DNA of 17,761 bases from positions 1 through 17,761 of the forward strand of contig SGPL01000631.1 in assembly GCA_004802705.1 (NCBI GenBank), in the 5' to 3' direction. Origin of the DNA: Bondarzewia mesenterica. Lineage: Eukaryota > Basidiomycota > Agaricomycetes > Russulales > Bondarzewiaceae. The notes under the pieces were generated by a model that ran no database searches, was not told the DNA's origin, and was given only the letters and a program-made list of their open reading frames with translations. Shown piece after piece: positions 1 through 10,597 of the stretch. The position numbers and the translations under genes are program-made. Each line of letters starts with the position of its first letter. Position 1 is the first letter of the stretch.

Positions 1-1272
1 TCCAATGACTTCGATGACTGGATCGACAATATCTATGGCTCCCTACACCTTATCAATTCGCCTTCCACTTCCTCTCCTACTGCTATTCTTCCTACCTACC
101 CAAACAACATCGCGATCGACGCTGCTCCTCAGGATACAACTCCTATTTCTGCCATCTCCTACAGTGATGTACCCTGCTCCGACAATGACCACACTGCCGA
201 TCGTTGCCTCGAACAAGTTCGCGACTGGCACAAATCCATGGAACACCCTTCGACACTTTTCGATGCCGAATACACCACCTTCCTCTGCTATTGTATCAAA
301 TTTTTCATCACTTCTGACAAACTCTGGTGCAAAGACTCCCATGGTCGCCACAAGCTCGTCGCCTTCCCTGACCGTCGCATCACAATTCTTACATCTTTAC
401 ACGACAAAGTCGCACACAAGGGCATTTACGCGACTACGGCGCTCATCGCGCTTCGCTTCTAGTGGCCGATGATGTGACAAGACATCACCTGGTTTGTTCG
501 CACTTGCCACATCTGCCAACTGCGACAAACATCCAATATCCTTATTCCTCCGACCGTCGCGACCCCTGCATCACTCGTTGCGAAGGTGTACATGGACACC
601 ATGCATATGCCCAAGGCTAGAGGCTTCAAATACCTCATCCAAGGTCGCTGTTCAATATCGCATTATCCTGAATTTCACATGCTTCAACGAGAATCAAGCA
701 CTGCACTCGCCGATTAGATATTTGAGGACATCCTGTGCCGATGGGGTGCTCTCTGCGAGATCATCTCCGATAATGGCTCCACATTCGTCAAAGCACTCAC
801 CTACCTCACGAAGAAATACCATGTTCGCCATATCCGCATCTCCGGGTATAACTCCCACGCGAACGGGATCACCGAACGATCGCACTTCAATGTACACCAA
901 GCCCTCTTCAAGGCCGTTAATGGTGACCAATCAAAATGGAACCGTGCAACTTATTTCATATTCTGGGCTGATCGCATCACCATCCATCGCTGCATGGGCT
1001 GTTCGCTATACTTCGCTACAACCAGTACCCATCCCCTGGTTCCTCTCGACATCGCTGAAGCAACATACCTTCTTCCTCCCCCATCTTCCTTCATTTCCTC
1101 CACCGATCTTATTACCCGCTGCACTATCGTGCTACAGAAATGCAAATCTGACCTCGTGTCCCTGCATTCCAAGGTTTACGAAGCCCGCATCCAAGCTGCA
1201 ATCAAGTTCAAATGTGACCACATTGCCACCATCCACGACTTCGACTTTCAACCCAGGCTGCGATGGTTCTAA
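1..1272 (+). pseudogene. Ty3/gypsy retrotransposon pol, C-terminal integrase part (broken, cut by window start)
   Basis: Frame 1 is open from base 1 to a TAG at 460-462 and then continues as recognisable integrase to 1272. Integrase inserts the retrotransposon cDNA into the host genome. Seen in order: the HHCC zinc-binding part (HDKVAHKG, then CHIC near 511-522); the core with a first Asp in MDTMHMP (about 598), a second in SDNG (about 765) and a Glu in ITERSH, 34 residues after the second Asp; then a tail ending at a TAA (1270-1272). Stops lie at 460-462, 475-477 and 715-717; by family comparison the first and third replace Trp. A +1 shift just before 1270 is suggested because MVL reads on in another frame. 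The acidic stretch before the zinc finger (DFDDWIDNIYG) fits the linker after RNase H. Reverse transcriptase and LTRs are not in the window. The gene is dead by sequence. Confidence 0.9.
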
Positions 1273-4200
1273 GTTAGCGTCCATCGTCTCTCCATGTGCG
1301 ACTCCGCATGCCTCCAACTCTTCACCGCTGAACTGGCATCGGGTAAATCGGTCGCCAGTGTCAGCATGAGTGTATTGATGGCCCACGGTGAGTCCCCAGT
1401 AGAAATGCATGAGCACATCGCGGTCAACGAATCTGCTCGCGAGAGGGACAACCTTGGTCAGGAATAAATGCAACACATATGAGGGTGTAGGTGATACGCA
1501 CCGATTGACATAGTAGCTACGCCAGTCCTGCGCATCTCCGGCACATTTTGAGAGGCCAATGGCATCAGCGTGGACTTTACCTTTTATGAACGCCGGAATA
1601 ACATGGCAGCCGCGCAGGACATCGCTTGGGTCCACGAAGCCAAATGCGTGCTCACCGGCCATGGGGGGGAAAGATATGGAGTCCAACTGACGGTCTTCCC
1701 AGGCAACGGGATCGCCGGTATGCTGGAACCAATGAACCCATAGAACGTCTAATCTGTGGGGAACATAATCCAGCATGCCAGGTCCAGTGTACACGACATT
1801 GACGTGATAGATACCGAGGACACGTGCAAACCAGAACCGATGCCGTGCGGCTGGATTGGGAGTGTCCTGACCTTCTTGGTGAGCAAGAACCATGATGTCG
1901 CTATGCAAGGTGCCCTCATGGATCACATCTTGAGACTGGCAAACATTATAGGACGTATAATTGATCTTGAGAATTTGGTGTTTGAACATGCAGTCGCCCT
2001 TGAACAAGACACCATCGCACTCCCGACGTGCTTCATTATTTTCGACCGGGACCAAACCGACGTCAAAGGTGTTGGACACCGCAGGCATATCTTGGCTTGA
2101 CATTGATTCTTGGGCCAAGATCGCCTTGATGCGAGGGACGATATGATCCTTCAGTTTTGGAACGAAATCCTAAATGTGACGTCGATCTTAAATAGTCATT
2201 CACTCCAACTCAGAATGAACAAATGGTGCTTACCTTGACTGCGGGGTCCCCTGCATGGTTTTGAATGAAAGATGGGATGATCTCGGGAAGGTTTTGAGAT
2301 TTCGCAATGTGGTGATGAAGGGCGGGGTCGCTTGGAATGACTTCGGAAGGTATGGTCGCCTTATCATTGCGAATTCGTGCACGGATGTGATGGAGGCGAG
2401 TCTGCCACCTTTCGATCTCCGTTAATTGCTTTGTAAAATGGTTGCAACTGGTCCGCCAGTATCGAGCCTTCGATGTGTGGTGTTCGAGTTCGCCCTGTGT
2501 GTTCACAACTGTCAGGGTCAGGGCCTTAGTGTTGGATGCAAGAGAAGAAACTCACCACTTCTGTGGAATACGAATCGGTGGTCCCATACCGACGAATGGT
2601 CGAAGCATAATCACTGAGTGCGTGCACCTTGTAGATGTTGAGGTTGAATGTTTTGGGCTGCCTTGCACCTACGCTTGATCCTGAAGCTGCTGGCATGGCT
2701 TCGCAGCCTCCCTTCTTGCTGGCCCGACGCAGACATGCCTCTGCCTCACATCGTAGCTCGTGAGTTGGGAAGGCTGCGCATGTCTTCTGGCTGAAATTGC
2801 GAAGTGCAACCCCCAGGGATGCAGTTACATCGTCCAAGAGGTCGAGCGTCAGGTTGGTGTGCATCCAAAGCTTTGCCAATCCATGCCATTGCGCAGATAA
2901 AAACAGCAGGCACTGCACGTGTGCATTGTGTGGCTCAGGAAGAAGATCTTTGAACACTGGCATGGCACACTATGGCATATCACATATTAGCATAAGTCAG
3001 AAAGGAGCCTTGTGAGTAAAAGGAAAGAGAACATTACCTGCAAGATATTTTCAATATCTCTTGCAGCCATCTGCTTCTTCTCTGAACAGTTTCGGGAGAA
3101 CAGTTGAAGCGCATCGCTGAAGGATGGAATTTCTCGAAAACTAACCCAGTGCATGTATCAGCGACCTACAAAATCAGACTTGTGCATAAGCCGACGAGGC
3201 TCTCTTACCAGCAATCCAATTCGTTGAGAAGACTCTCATCGAGTGAGGTGAAAATGCGAAGAAGGTGGATAAAAAGTGCTCTGCCGACGCCTAACTCCCA
3301 CTCATGCATCAAATCTACGAGGAAGCTCGAGAAGAGATTGAAGCCAATTCCAGACAGCCTTTCAAAAAAGGCATTCTATGAAGACAAAGGTATGTTAGAC
3401 TCGCCGGCTTCATGGAGAGGTCATGAATGTATACATACTGAATTTGGAACCCATGACTCGGATTGCAGCAGGCGGTCAACAGCGCGGCTGTTGACCTGAA
3501 GATTTTTATCATACATGAGTTGTCTGGCCTTGTTGACCTTGTACTGGCAGTCAGCATCATCGGTGCATGCCCTCGTGGTGTGCTCTGTCTTGTCTCTGGC
3601 CATACCCACATTATGAGCGTGAGACAGCAGGACGAGACACCACGGGCAGGGACATCATCCTAAGTTTCTTATACTGGCAAGCAAAATTCTGCGGAGAAGA
3701 TACTGGTGAGCAAGGTCTGCGCGATGATGGTGAATAGAGCACGTACTTCTCGGGATAATCGGCAGAATACGTGAAAATACGTGGGTAGAACTGTCATTCG
3801 ATTCCATCGCAGCACTTGATGACAATGCCATGCTTCCAAGCCTCCACGAATTCATCATCCAACAACACCTTCAACTGTGCATGTAAGGCCTCGCGACAGC
3901 AGTGCATGTGGAAGGCAGCACTGGCAGTTTTTCCACTAGCTGTTTGCTCTGCAGCAAATTTTTTGAAGTCATCAGGCAGCTGCAATAAGAAAAATCAATT
4001 ATAAGATCATACCCCATGCTGTGATGTGAAACAATCACCATCTGGAAATATGCAATATGTTCGCAGGAATGACATGAAGGTTTACAGCGCCGATACTTAG
4101 AATCATTGGCGAAAAAGAGGTAGAGAGGTTGGAGTTTGACATTGCTGAAGGATGTGAGGTGAGTTCCGTCAGAGGCAAACATGAAGCCGATGATACAGCG

Positions 4201-5540
4201 AGGCCGATCACATTCTGGCTCTGGCGGCGAGTCTTGGAGGTCTTGATGGGCTTTTATAAATGCAGGTGCTGTGTACAGTTCACCGTGCACCCGTACGGGA
4301 TCAGATGCACTTCCTGGCTGCCAATAGAGTTCATAAGGCTCGAAATGAAAATGCTGATGGTCTGTCGGCCAAGCGAGCTTTTCCCGTATGACTTGTACCA
4401 AATTCTTGTGGTAGAAATCCTCGATGACAAAGTTCTGAGGACCAGCACCCAGATCTGAAGAGACTCCCCAACGTGGCTCATATGGGATGGAGACACTCAC
4501 AGGTGTTCGTGTCCAGCCCGCATCTTCATCTACCCACTCCCCGGCTTCTTCAGTAGCCAACTCACTGTTGATTTTGTTCCAGCAAGCTGCTCGCATATCC
4601 TCTGGGTGGAAGTCGGGGTTGCCGACGATGTCCACCAACCTTTTGAAACTGAACTGTGACTTCTGTGGGCCATCATTCCAAAATCAATCACCTAGGCAGA
4701 ACGAGCTGGCATTTGGGTAAGGATAATGCAGTGGAAGGGTCGGGTTCGATGGTGCACTGCTCTCGATAATATCAGAGAGACCTTGGAGAGAGAGTTGCTC
4801 ATCTGGGTCATGGGAGGGAAATTTGAAGGCATGATAGCGCCGGAAAAAGTCCAAACTGATTGCGCTGAGTAGACAGGACCTTGCGGACCCTTTGCCCCAA
4901 GGAGGACAAAATTCCCGTAGCAGGCTCTGACTGCGACAGTGCACCGGGTGCTACAGAATCAGCAGGCGGTAGAGCAGGGGGAGGCTGGGGCAGGGGATCA
5001 CGGAACTGCTTGGGCAGATGATGATCAATGTGAAGCTTCCATGGTCTCCTATGCACAAGTGATAGCACGGAATCATCCTCCTCTGCTGCTGGTGCCGGTG
5101 GTGGAGGCGGCTGGATAAAAATTAAATTAGTCAGATTTGCTCGCCGGTGAAAATCACAGACACACCTCAGCAGCAGCAAGAACGCCATCTGCAGGTTGTG
5201 CGTTCTGCTCGTATGTCGACACCATCGGCAGGCGCCCATGACTGGGTTCCAATCGTGCTTTTTTGCGAGCCGCCCAGAGCTCCTTCGCTTTGTCCAAGGC
5301 CCCAGACAAGCATTTCTTGGACCTTTTGCATGTTTGCTCGTGCTGGATGAGGGCCCCGGGTTGGCCAAACGATCGACCGCACGCGCAAGTCTCGATGAAT
5401 GTGGCTGTCCCTTGCATGGCGAGCGAAACTTCCGCTGAGATCGTATTTAACCTGTCTAATAGTGAAACATGGGTGCTTATGTCTTGAAGTGGGCGCTTAT
5501 CAACGGCCCTTGCGCCGGTTTGCCGCAGACCGCTGAGCAT
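1132..5540 (-). pseudogene. Plavaka-type DNA transposase, nearly full length, inactivated
   Basis: Plavaka is a basidiomycete cut-and-paste transposase family related to the CMC (CACTA/Mirage/Chapaev) group. The start is ATG at 5540. Exons read 5540-5166, 5110-4039, 3979-3747, 3688-3439, 3375-3209, 3165-3038, 2969-2556, 2494-2234 and 2169 onward; all eight introns (43-68 bp) have GT..AG ends. Domains in order: an N-terminal zinc finger (CACGRSF..HEQTC) with a basic helix; a Pro/acidic linker; EEAGEWVDEDAGW; EPYELYWQPG; GELYTAPAFI; LYLFFANDSKYRRCKPSC; YPRIFTYSADYPEK; DLMHEWELGVGRALFIHLLR; QWHGLAKLWMH; RRYGTTDSYSTE; and a C-terminal VDPSDVLRGCHVIPAF with FVDRDVLMHFYWGL. Lesions: a 1-nt insertion at an A5 run on the + strand (4844-4848), TGA at 4684-4686 (Trp expected), TGA at 3794-3796 (Arg expected), TGA at 3655-3657, and a 1-nt shift near 3150-3165. 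The frame runs to a stop at 1132, but below about 1275 it is antisense gypsy sequence. Confidence 0.9.
2170..2233 (-). other. Last intron of the Plavaka gene (example of intron style)
   Basis: Read on the minus strand the intron begins GTAAGC after a codon for Lys (DPAVK) and ends TTTAG before DFVPKLK. Splicing joins the frame exactly. The other seven introns of this gene span 2495-2555, 2970-3037, 3166-3208, 3376-3438, 3689-3746, 3980-4038 and 5111-5165. All but 3166-3208 join the frame without help. Intact splice sites around a broken reading frame suggest inactivation is recent relative to splice-site decay. Confidence 0.8.
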
Positions 5541-5789
5541 GGCAAATTAGACATGGTATATGGGAAGTAGTGAAAACATGATTATGAAAGGTACGCTACT
5601 ATGTTGAAAGGCGCAGATCAAGCAGATTGGGGAACAAACAAATGGCTAGAAGACCATGAATGGAACTCTCACTGTGGCGCAGGCTGGCCAGCTGAAGATG
5701 GTGCTCAAACATCTGCCATGATTGCGTTGAATTATTATGTAGACAAAAACTGAGATGATATTGACCACTTACTGCCTCTTGCTGATGGC

Positions 5790-8700
5790 TTAGGAGGGGG
5801 CATTCACCAACACCAGGTTCTCTCGGGGTTCCACCACGAATGCCAATGAACCTGCCGCCTTGACGATGAAAAATGAGTACCTCTCCCGGACGACTTCGCC
5901 AACGAATCCCGCATTGCTGCCATTCATGACGAGGGCCATGACTCCCANATTGACNGGGATAGGCTTCAAGAAGCNGGAGGGGATCGCGATCTGTCTTTNA
6001 AATCTTGCTGCTACTTGNACNACGACCTGTCCCGGGAGAGGATTCACCTTGCGTGCAGATGANNGAACNGTCTCCACCCAGTGCCTCTCGTATTNGCCNT
6101 ACTGGAATCCGATGAGAGGATCCNTCGAGCCTGTCACCTCGAAGGCAATCCTCCATACATCAAGCCAAGGTTCTATGTACGACCACAGAAACAATTGAAC
6201 CTTGTATTCNNGGTGCAGTACTTGTGAATGCNTCAGCAGTNGGGACAAGGATGATGANGATGCCAACAGTACCTTGGCATGGNGGGAAAGTGTCAAGCTC
6301 NANNTTTNGACCCGGAGTGNGNGAGGAAGGGTCNCACNNGGGCTCAGTCGAGGATGGCGGGTCAATAGGANGAGGGGTGCTGNTACGAAGGCNCTNNTTC
6401 AGCNAAAGCAGGCCTTCAGGCCTAAAAGTGGTGGACNCTAGAGCCCGAAGCTCTGCNTCTGTCGGTGGGGGCAGCAGCTTGGGATGCGATCTANGGAGTT
6501 AAGGTAAACAGNGAATATTTTTGAGAAGGTACTCCGTGAGACTCACTCTAAAAGGATCATCGTGACTTTGATCTCTTGAAATCTGCNCCCCTGGGTCGTC
6601 AATGCATCGAGCTCNACCAAGGCGACATCCTCGTCNACCTCGNGGTCANTTCTGAGAACCTCANNAACTGCCTTTACGAGCCCCTTGTANCCCTTCCAAG
6701 GGCCTCCGATGATTTGGACCCNCGTGCNGACCATGTCNTGCACCCGAGGTTTTGACGCTTNCTTGGNGNGCTCTGCGGCTATTTTAGGNGAGCAGAAGTC
6801 CAGGNGATCATANGGAAACTCGAGGATCTTNCACCCACAGAGCGTTCACTGAGTCCACTACTGGATATGCCAAACACGCTCACCTTGTACTCGGTCTTTG
6901 TCCTCTTGATCCAGATATAATANGGATCTCTTGGGTCGACNACCGTCCCGATCTGCTCGCAATCCTCGAACTTGAACTTNANNATGTCCCCTGTTTGGAA
7001 CAAAGTGGGGGCNAAGGGGGAGCTTTCCTTTTCNCGTTCNGCGGCTACTTCGGGTGAGAGAAATTCCAGACCAGNGNATCCAATTCCGAGCATCTGNGGC
7101 AANGCAACATTGATTGCNTCCACGGGAACCTGAGCNGAAGAGGCCTACCTCATCCATCATCTCTGGCCNCACAATCCNGACAGATGAATCTTGCACNTCN
7201 GTNACNNTCCNGATCTCCCCACTGCTCTGTACTTTGANCAGATCTCCCCTCCTGAAGACATTCCCAATGAGTGAGGGATCCGGTACACGCACACATGCCA
7301 CNGCCAACTCGGGAGAATNAAAGTCGANGCGGTCACACAGGATTTTGACCTGGAGCCAACACCTCATTGAATTGAGCGGCTTTTGAAANAAATGATGTAA
7401 AAAAAAATGAGAACAGGCTCACGATGTNCTGAGTCNNGGTCTNGATGAAACTGAGAGAAGANNAAACATCATCAACTGCNAACACGATGCNGGTCTTGTC
7501 TTCNTGCNGTACTTTGACATGATCACCTGNTTTGAAATAGGGATGGATNGCTGATAGGGGTACGATGAATTCCGTCACTGGTGCATCCTCGTCCTCATCT
7601 TCTNGGTGCNAACTCAGTAGCGAACCAGGAATAATCGAGGCCTCCACCNCGACGATGGCCTTCCCATCTTGCACATGCCCAAAGGTGCNCCACAACCCAC
7701 TCTGTTCNCCAGAGATGATTCTAACANGATCACCACNTNGCAGAGCCTCCTGTGCCTCAGCTGTCAAGATCTGCNCAACCAGCCCACCGTGAAATNGCAA
7801 GCCTTGTCTGAGAGCATCAAGGAAAGGAAAGACATCACCGTTCGAAGGCGTTTCCTTGCAGGGGGTGACNNATCTATAAGCGACCTTCATAAATNGAAGC
7901 CCNTANCTGTATTTAGCCGNGGAGAACACTAGATACAGGTCGCGCTCCTGGATGCTGGCTGGCCCGTACAATCGTCTNATTTCATCGGGGTTGAAGAGTC
8001 GGGGTTGAGGCCGGCAGNGGNGCTTGNNCTTGCCACTGCTCTGTTCCACNGCNGNGATGTCAGGCTTGTCNGATAGAGCAATCCTCGGGCAAACAGCTAT
8101 TGTCAACAGCCCATGTCTGACGTCAACTTCTTGCACGAGAGCNAAGTCTTTGGCNTAAGGCCCTTNANNAATGCGGACCCATTGGCCTGTAGNGAAGTTA
8201 ANGTCCAGGTTGGGTCNGGACTTCAGCANGTAGATNTGAGAGCGCTCCTCGANGGNAANNAGCNGAATTGCATCNNACNGATTCACNCCAGAGTGCCCAC
8301 CGACCGCGTTTCGAACATCTAGAGAGCTCNGTGCCTCAATGTACACCAGACCAGGCAGAGAAGGCACNCTAAATACTTNGCCGATCGTGGGTGGCTTTTC
8401 TCCTNCCATACTCATCCNNGTTGCATTGCACNGTATCTGCTCAATGANATTNNCCCTTCGTCCNTTCTGTAACTCCCGAATAATAGTCAGATGTNCACAT
8501 AGTTAGGCTTGCTTCCAATTGCAGCAGCAAGCGTACCTTNACCTTGACGCTCCANAGGAGTCGCTCNCTTTCTCCAAGAAGAGGCCAGCCGGTGTNGGGT
8601 GCCACATCNTACTGAATCCTTTGNGCGCGCACTTTGTACTGATCNGCGATGGCCTCGAGAGCTGAAGGATCATCATCACTGAGTGGCTNNGNGNGATATG

Positions 8701-8994
8701 CAGGTNNAGGGTCNAGGAATGGCTCGCCAGCAATACCCTCGGNGGGGTCATCGTCTTGCAAGAAATCAACTGTGGAAGANTTCNGCTCTGCATNAGTTGA
8801 CGGAATACTTCAATTGAATGGTAGGGGANGCACCCAAGCCACCATCTTCCTCCTCNCTGTCTTCGTCNCGTGAGGCTTCCNNGGCTTCAAGATCGAGAAA
8901 TGGATTCTGCTGTGNAATCAACACCAATTAATTCAGCATTATTGTTTTTCATGGGGGCGTACTCACCGCTCTGTGGAGGATTTTTACGCGACAT
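5790..8994 (-). CDS. Spt5-like protein with NGN and multiple KOW domains
   Basis: Spt5 binds RNA polymerase II, with Spt4 as partner of its NGN domain, and supports elongation. Mushrooms carry many divergent Spt5-like paralogues, and this looks like one. The likely start is ATG at 8994 (MSRKNPPQS), followed by an intron to about 8910 and an acidic stretch (NPFLDLEA.., DSEEEDGG). An intron at 8467-8536 splits the NGN domain (WSVKVK, then VPSLPGLVYIEA and SLDVRNAVGGHS). KOW-like units follow: GQWVRI..AKD.ALVQEVD, GDHVKV..IV.AVDDV, RGDL.KVQSSGEI, TGD..KFKFEDCEQIGTVVDP, and VQIIGGPWKGYKGLVKA. A C-terminal KOW ends with GFVGEVVRERYSFFIV and the stop at 5790-5792. Other likely introns are 7350-7422, 6491-6546 and perhaps 6173-6272. 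Scattered Ns and two unresolved frame changes (near 7130 and 6750) leave it open whether the gene is intact. It lacks an obvious CTR repeat tail. Confidence 0.78.
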
Positions 8995-9498
8995 GGTACG
9001 GCTGTTNGAATTGCCAGCCTTCATGAATTTTGGTCGACCTTTTCAGACTTTATTTCTTAGGTACTACTTGTGGCTACGTATTGTATTTNANGACAAACAA
9101 AATGNGACGTGCCNANGAAGANGACGGGAGGNNNCCNGCTAAGTCGCNTTGCAGACTGGCTCAAGGTGCGAAAGGAAACAATGAAAGTCATGACCGGCNC
9201 ATTTGTACTGNGGATTTTGGTCACCACCTACATGTCAGCCTGGCGGAGGCCAATCGTGGGAGGATGAAANGTGAAACGTGATTTCATTGGCCGATGAAGC
9301 ACCCAAATACACTCCGTTATCTGTTATCAGTCAACACAATGAGGCTGACNTGTAGATGATGANGAGAATTAGGCCTATAAGTAGATTCGCCANNNCCAGC
9401 TGTNNTTTCTTTCCTTCTTCTCCTTTCCCCTCTTCCTTTCCCTCCGCTGCTTTTCCCAACACAAGTCGCCAGTAATATATATAATTGACTCCACCAAN
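8995..9498. other. No gene seen; upstream side of the Spt5-like gene
   Basis: This stretch lies upstream of the minus-strand Spt5-like start. It carries scattered Ns and no open frame with recognisable protein similarity on either strand. No clear TATA box or repeat was found. It probably includes the promoter of the Spt5-like gene, by position only. Confidence 0.5.
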
Positions 9499-9675
9499 GT
9501 GACCCTCTCCTTCACACTCATTTGTACATCCATCCNNCGTGTGACCTTGCNTCCAATCCTCCTCNNATCNTCTGCATCNGNGCCCCCTCTGANGTTCCAT
9601 CTGTCGTCCNCNGATGTTACCNTTTCCCTTCNGCTCTTTTGTACATCCNCNCNGCATGTGGTCGTGCATGCGACG
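9499..9675. repeat. Degenerate tandem duplication, offset about 116 bp
   Basis: Two blocks of about 50-60 bp resemble each other. The first starts near 9499 (gtgaccctctccttcacac, then tttgtacatcc at about 9520). The second starts near 9615 (gttaccntttcccttc, then tttgtacatcc at about 9638). Both continue into a similar GTG-rich segment (cgtgtgacc against catgtggtc). The pyrimidine-rich composition lowers certainty, but the shared order of four short blocks argues for a real duplication. The second copy runs into the helicase remnant. Confidence 0.55.
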
Positions 9676-9855
9676 ACCATCCCCTNTCAAGGGCTCACGC
9701 TCNGCNNNNTAGTCATCGACATCNGCACNGACNTCTTCNCACACGGTCAACTATACACAGNGTTGTCTCGCGTGCGCAGAGCTACCNACATTTTATTACT
9801 GACTACNACCNACTTCAACGGTTTCNTAACAAACGTTGTACACAAACTACTGTAA
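9640..9855 (+). pseudogene. C-terminal remnant of a Pif1/Helitron-type helicase
   Basis: The frame ending at TAA 9853-9855 reads QGLTL, VIDI, then HGQLYT.LSRVRRAT.ILLLT and NVVHKLL. This is the final SF1B helicase block: the QG(L/Q)TL element and the motif VI region GQLY.ALSRVR, seen in Pif1 helicases and in the helicase end of Helitron proteins. The usual INKS before QG is altered (ATTIP), and no Walker A or other helicase motif lies upstream, so only about the last 60 residues are left. Ns obscure several codons. A Helitron origin is plausible in this setting, but the RC/Rep nuclease part and Helitron ends were not found. A fragment of a host-type Pif1 paralogue is the alternative. Confidence 0.72.
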
Positions 9856-10071
9856 TTACNTTTANGATCAACTGCCCCAGCNGCAGGTGCCCCTTGTAAT
9901 ATATATATAATAATACANATAATACATACAATGAGAATGTTACAAACNGGTATTTCTTATTTTCTTGTTTCTTGTTTTTNTTTTTTTTTGGGAGGGAGAA
10001 ACAAAATGNGAATGATCATGGGAGAAGGAGCGTAANAAATTAGAACAGCGCTCTGTAACCAAGTTTGTTGG
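9856..10071. repeat. AT-rich spacer with a short TA/ATA microsatellite
   Basis: Around 9897-9931 the sequence is a run of TA and ATA repeats, followed by T- and A-rich tracts, including an interrupted poly-T at about 9977-9989. No gene is seen here. Confidence 0.7.
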
Positions 10072-10597
10072 ATGAGTGAAGTCAAAATGGAAGAAAAAAA
10101 AATCGTACCACGCTTCAAACACATTACTTNGATAACAANGGCGGATTGGAAATCAGATTTTCTTNATCGCTTCGAGATCGATGATGTGCTAGGATCGGAC
10201 GTNNAGTCCTTCGACAAAATTAATTTACAACACTTATNGTGACACNTTGTGGTCCCAGGTTGNGAAGATGGAGATGACTGCAATCTACCCNACAGGCCTG
10301 TCAAGGCGTATGATCTGACAGGTGATGTTGATACAGGTATGTGTTACTCACCCATGAAGTTCTTNGTAATTCAAACTCATCAAAACTGCCCATTCNTTAC
10401 CAGTNGAACCTGAGCNGCNGCAGCCNCGGACATACTTCAAGTTCNGTTACNGTGTCTCANGTGCACGCTGCAAAGTTCATGTTCNAAATGCTTGTATGTC
10501 CTTNGACATCAGCACTTAGGAAGAAGAGCTCGCTGCCACTCTATGTCNTTGTCGATGGTCAGAAGGCAAGTATAAGAATCTNGAGGGAGCCCGCTAG
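10072..10597 (+). pseudogene. Unidentified two-exon gene relic
   Basis: I do not recognise the family. An ATG at 10072 opens a frame reading MSEVKMEEKKIVPRFKHIT, then ADWKSDFL, FEIDDVLGSDV and, after a TGA at 10240-10242, VVPGCEDGDDCNLPNRPVKA and YDLTGDVDT. A GTATGT donor at 10337 and an acceptor ending at 10403 (TTACCAG) join this in phase to VEPE..QPRTYFKF.Y.VS, ARCKVHV.NACMSF, then a TAG at 10517-10519, EEELAATL and CRWSEGKYKNLEGAR before TAG 10595-10597. The in-phase joining across an intron with good ends is the main support that this is coding. Two in-frame stops and many Ns mean it is either dead or poorly sequenced. A different frame also stays open over 10404-10712, so the second exon's frame is not certain. 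Confidence 0.4.

Noticed and set aside
5..472. 155-codon open frame on the plus strand at the window start
   Set aside because: It is the +2 frame of the gypsy pol remnant. Frame 1 carries the linker and the zinc-binding motif, and this frame gives low-complexity Ser/Pro/Leu sequence.
494..1369. 291-codon plus-strand open frame
   Set aside because: It overlaps the integrase core in another frame; its Ser/Pro-rich translation has no motif, whereas frame 1 has the DD-E residues.
3158..3160. In-frame TGA in Plavaka
   Set aside because: A single 1-nt shift just downstream explains the frame change without using this TGA, so it was not counted as a separate nonsense mutation.
3376..3438. Apparent frameshift in Plavaka after this intron (in the run of six A on the plus strand)
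   Set aside because: Recounting the run gave six bases, which keeps NAFFERLSG in frame, so no lesion is needed.
4684..4686. TGA as a possible selenocysteine codon
   Set aside because: The family has Trp here, other lesions occur in the same gene, and selenocysteine use is not expected in this group of fungi.
8870..9142. Plus-strand open frames over the 5' end of the Spt5-like gene
   Set aside because: They have no motifs and lie over the start, first intron and upstream region of the minus-strand gene.
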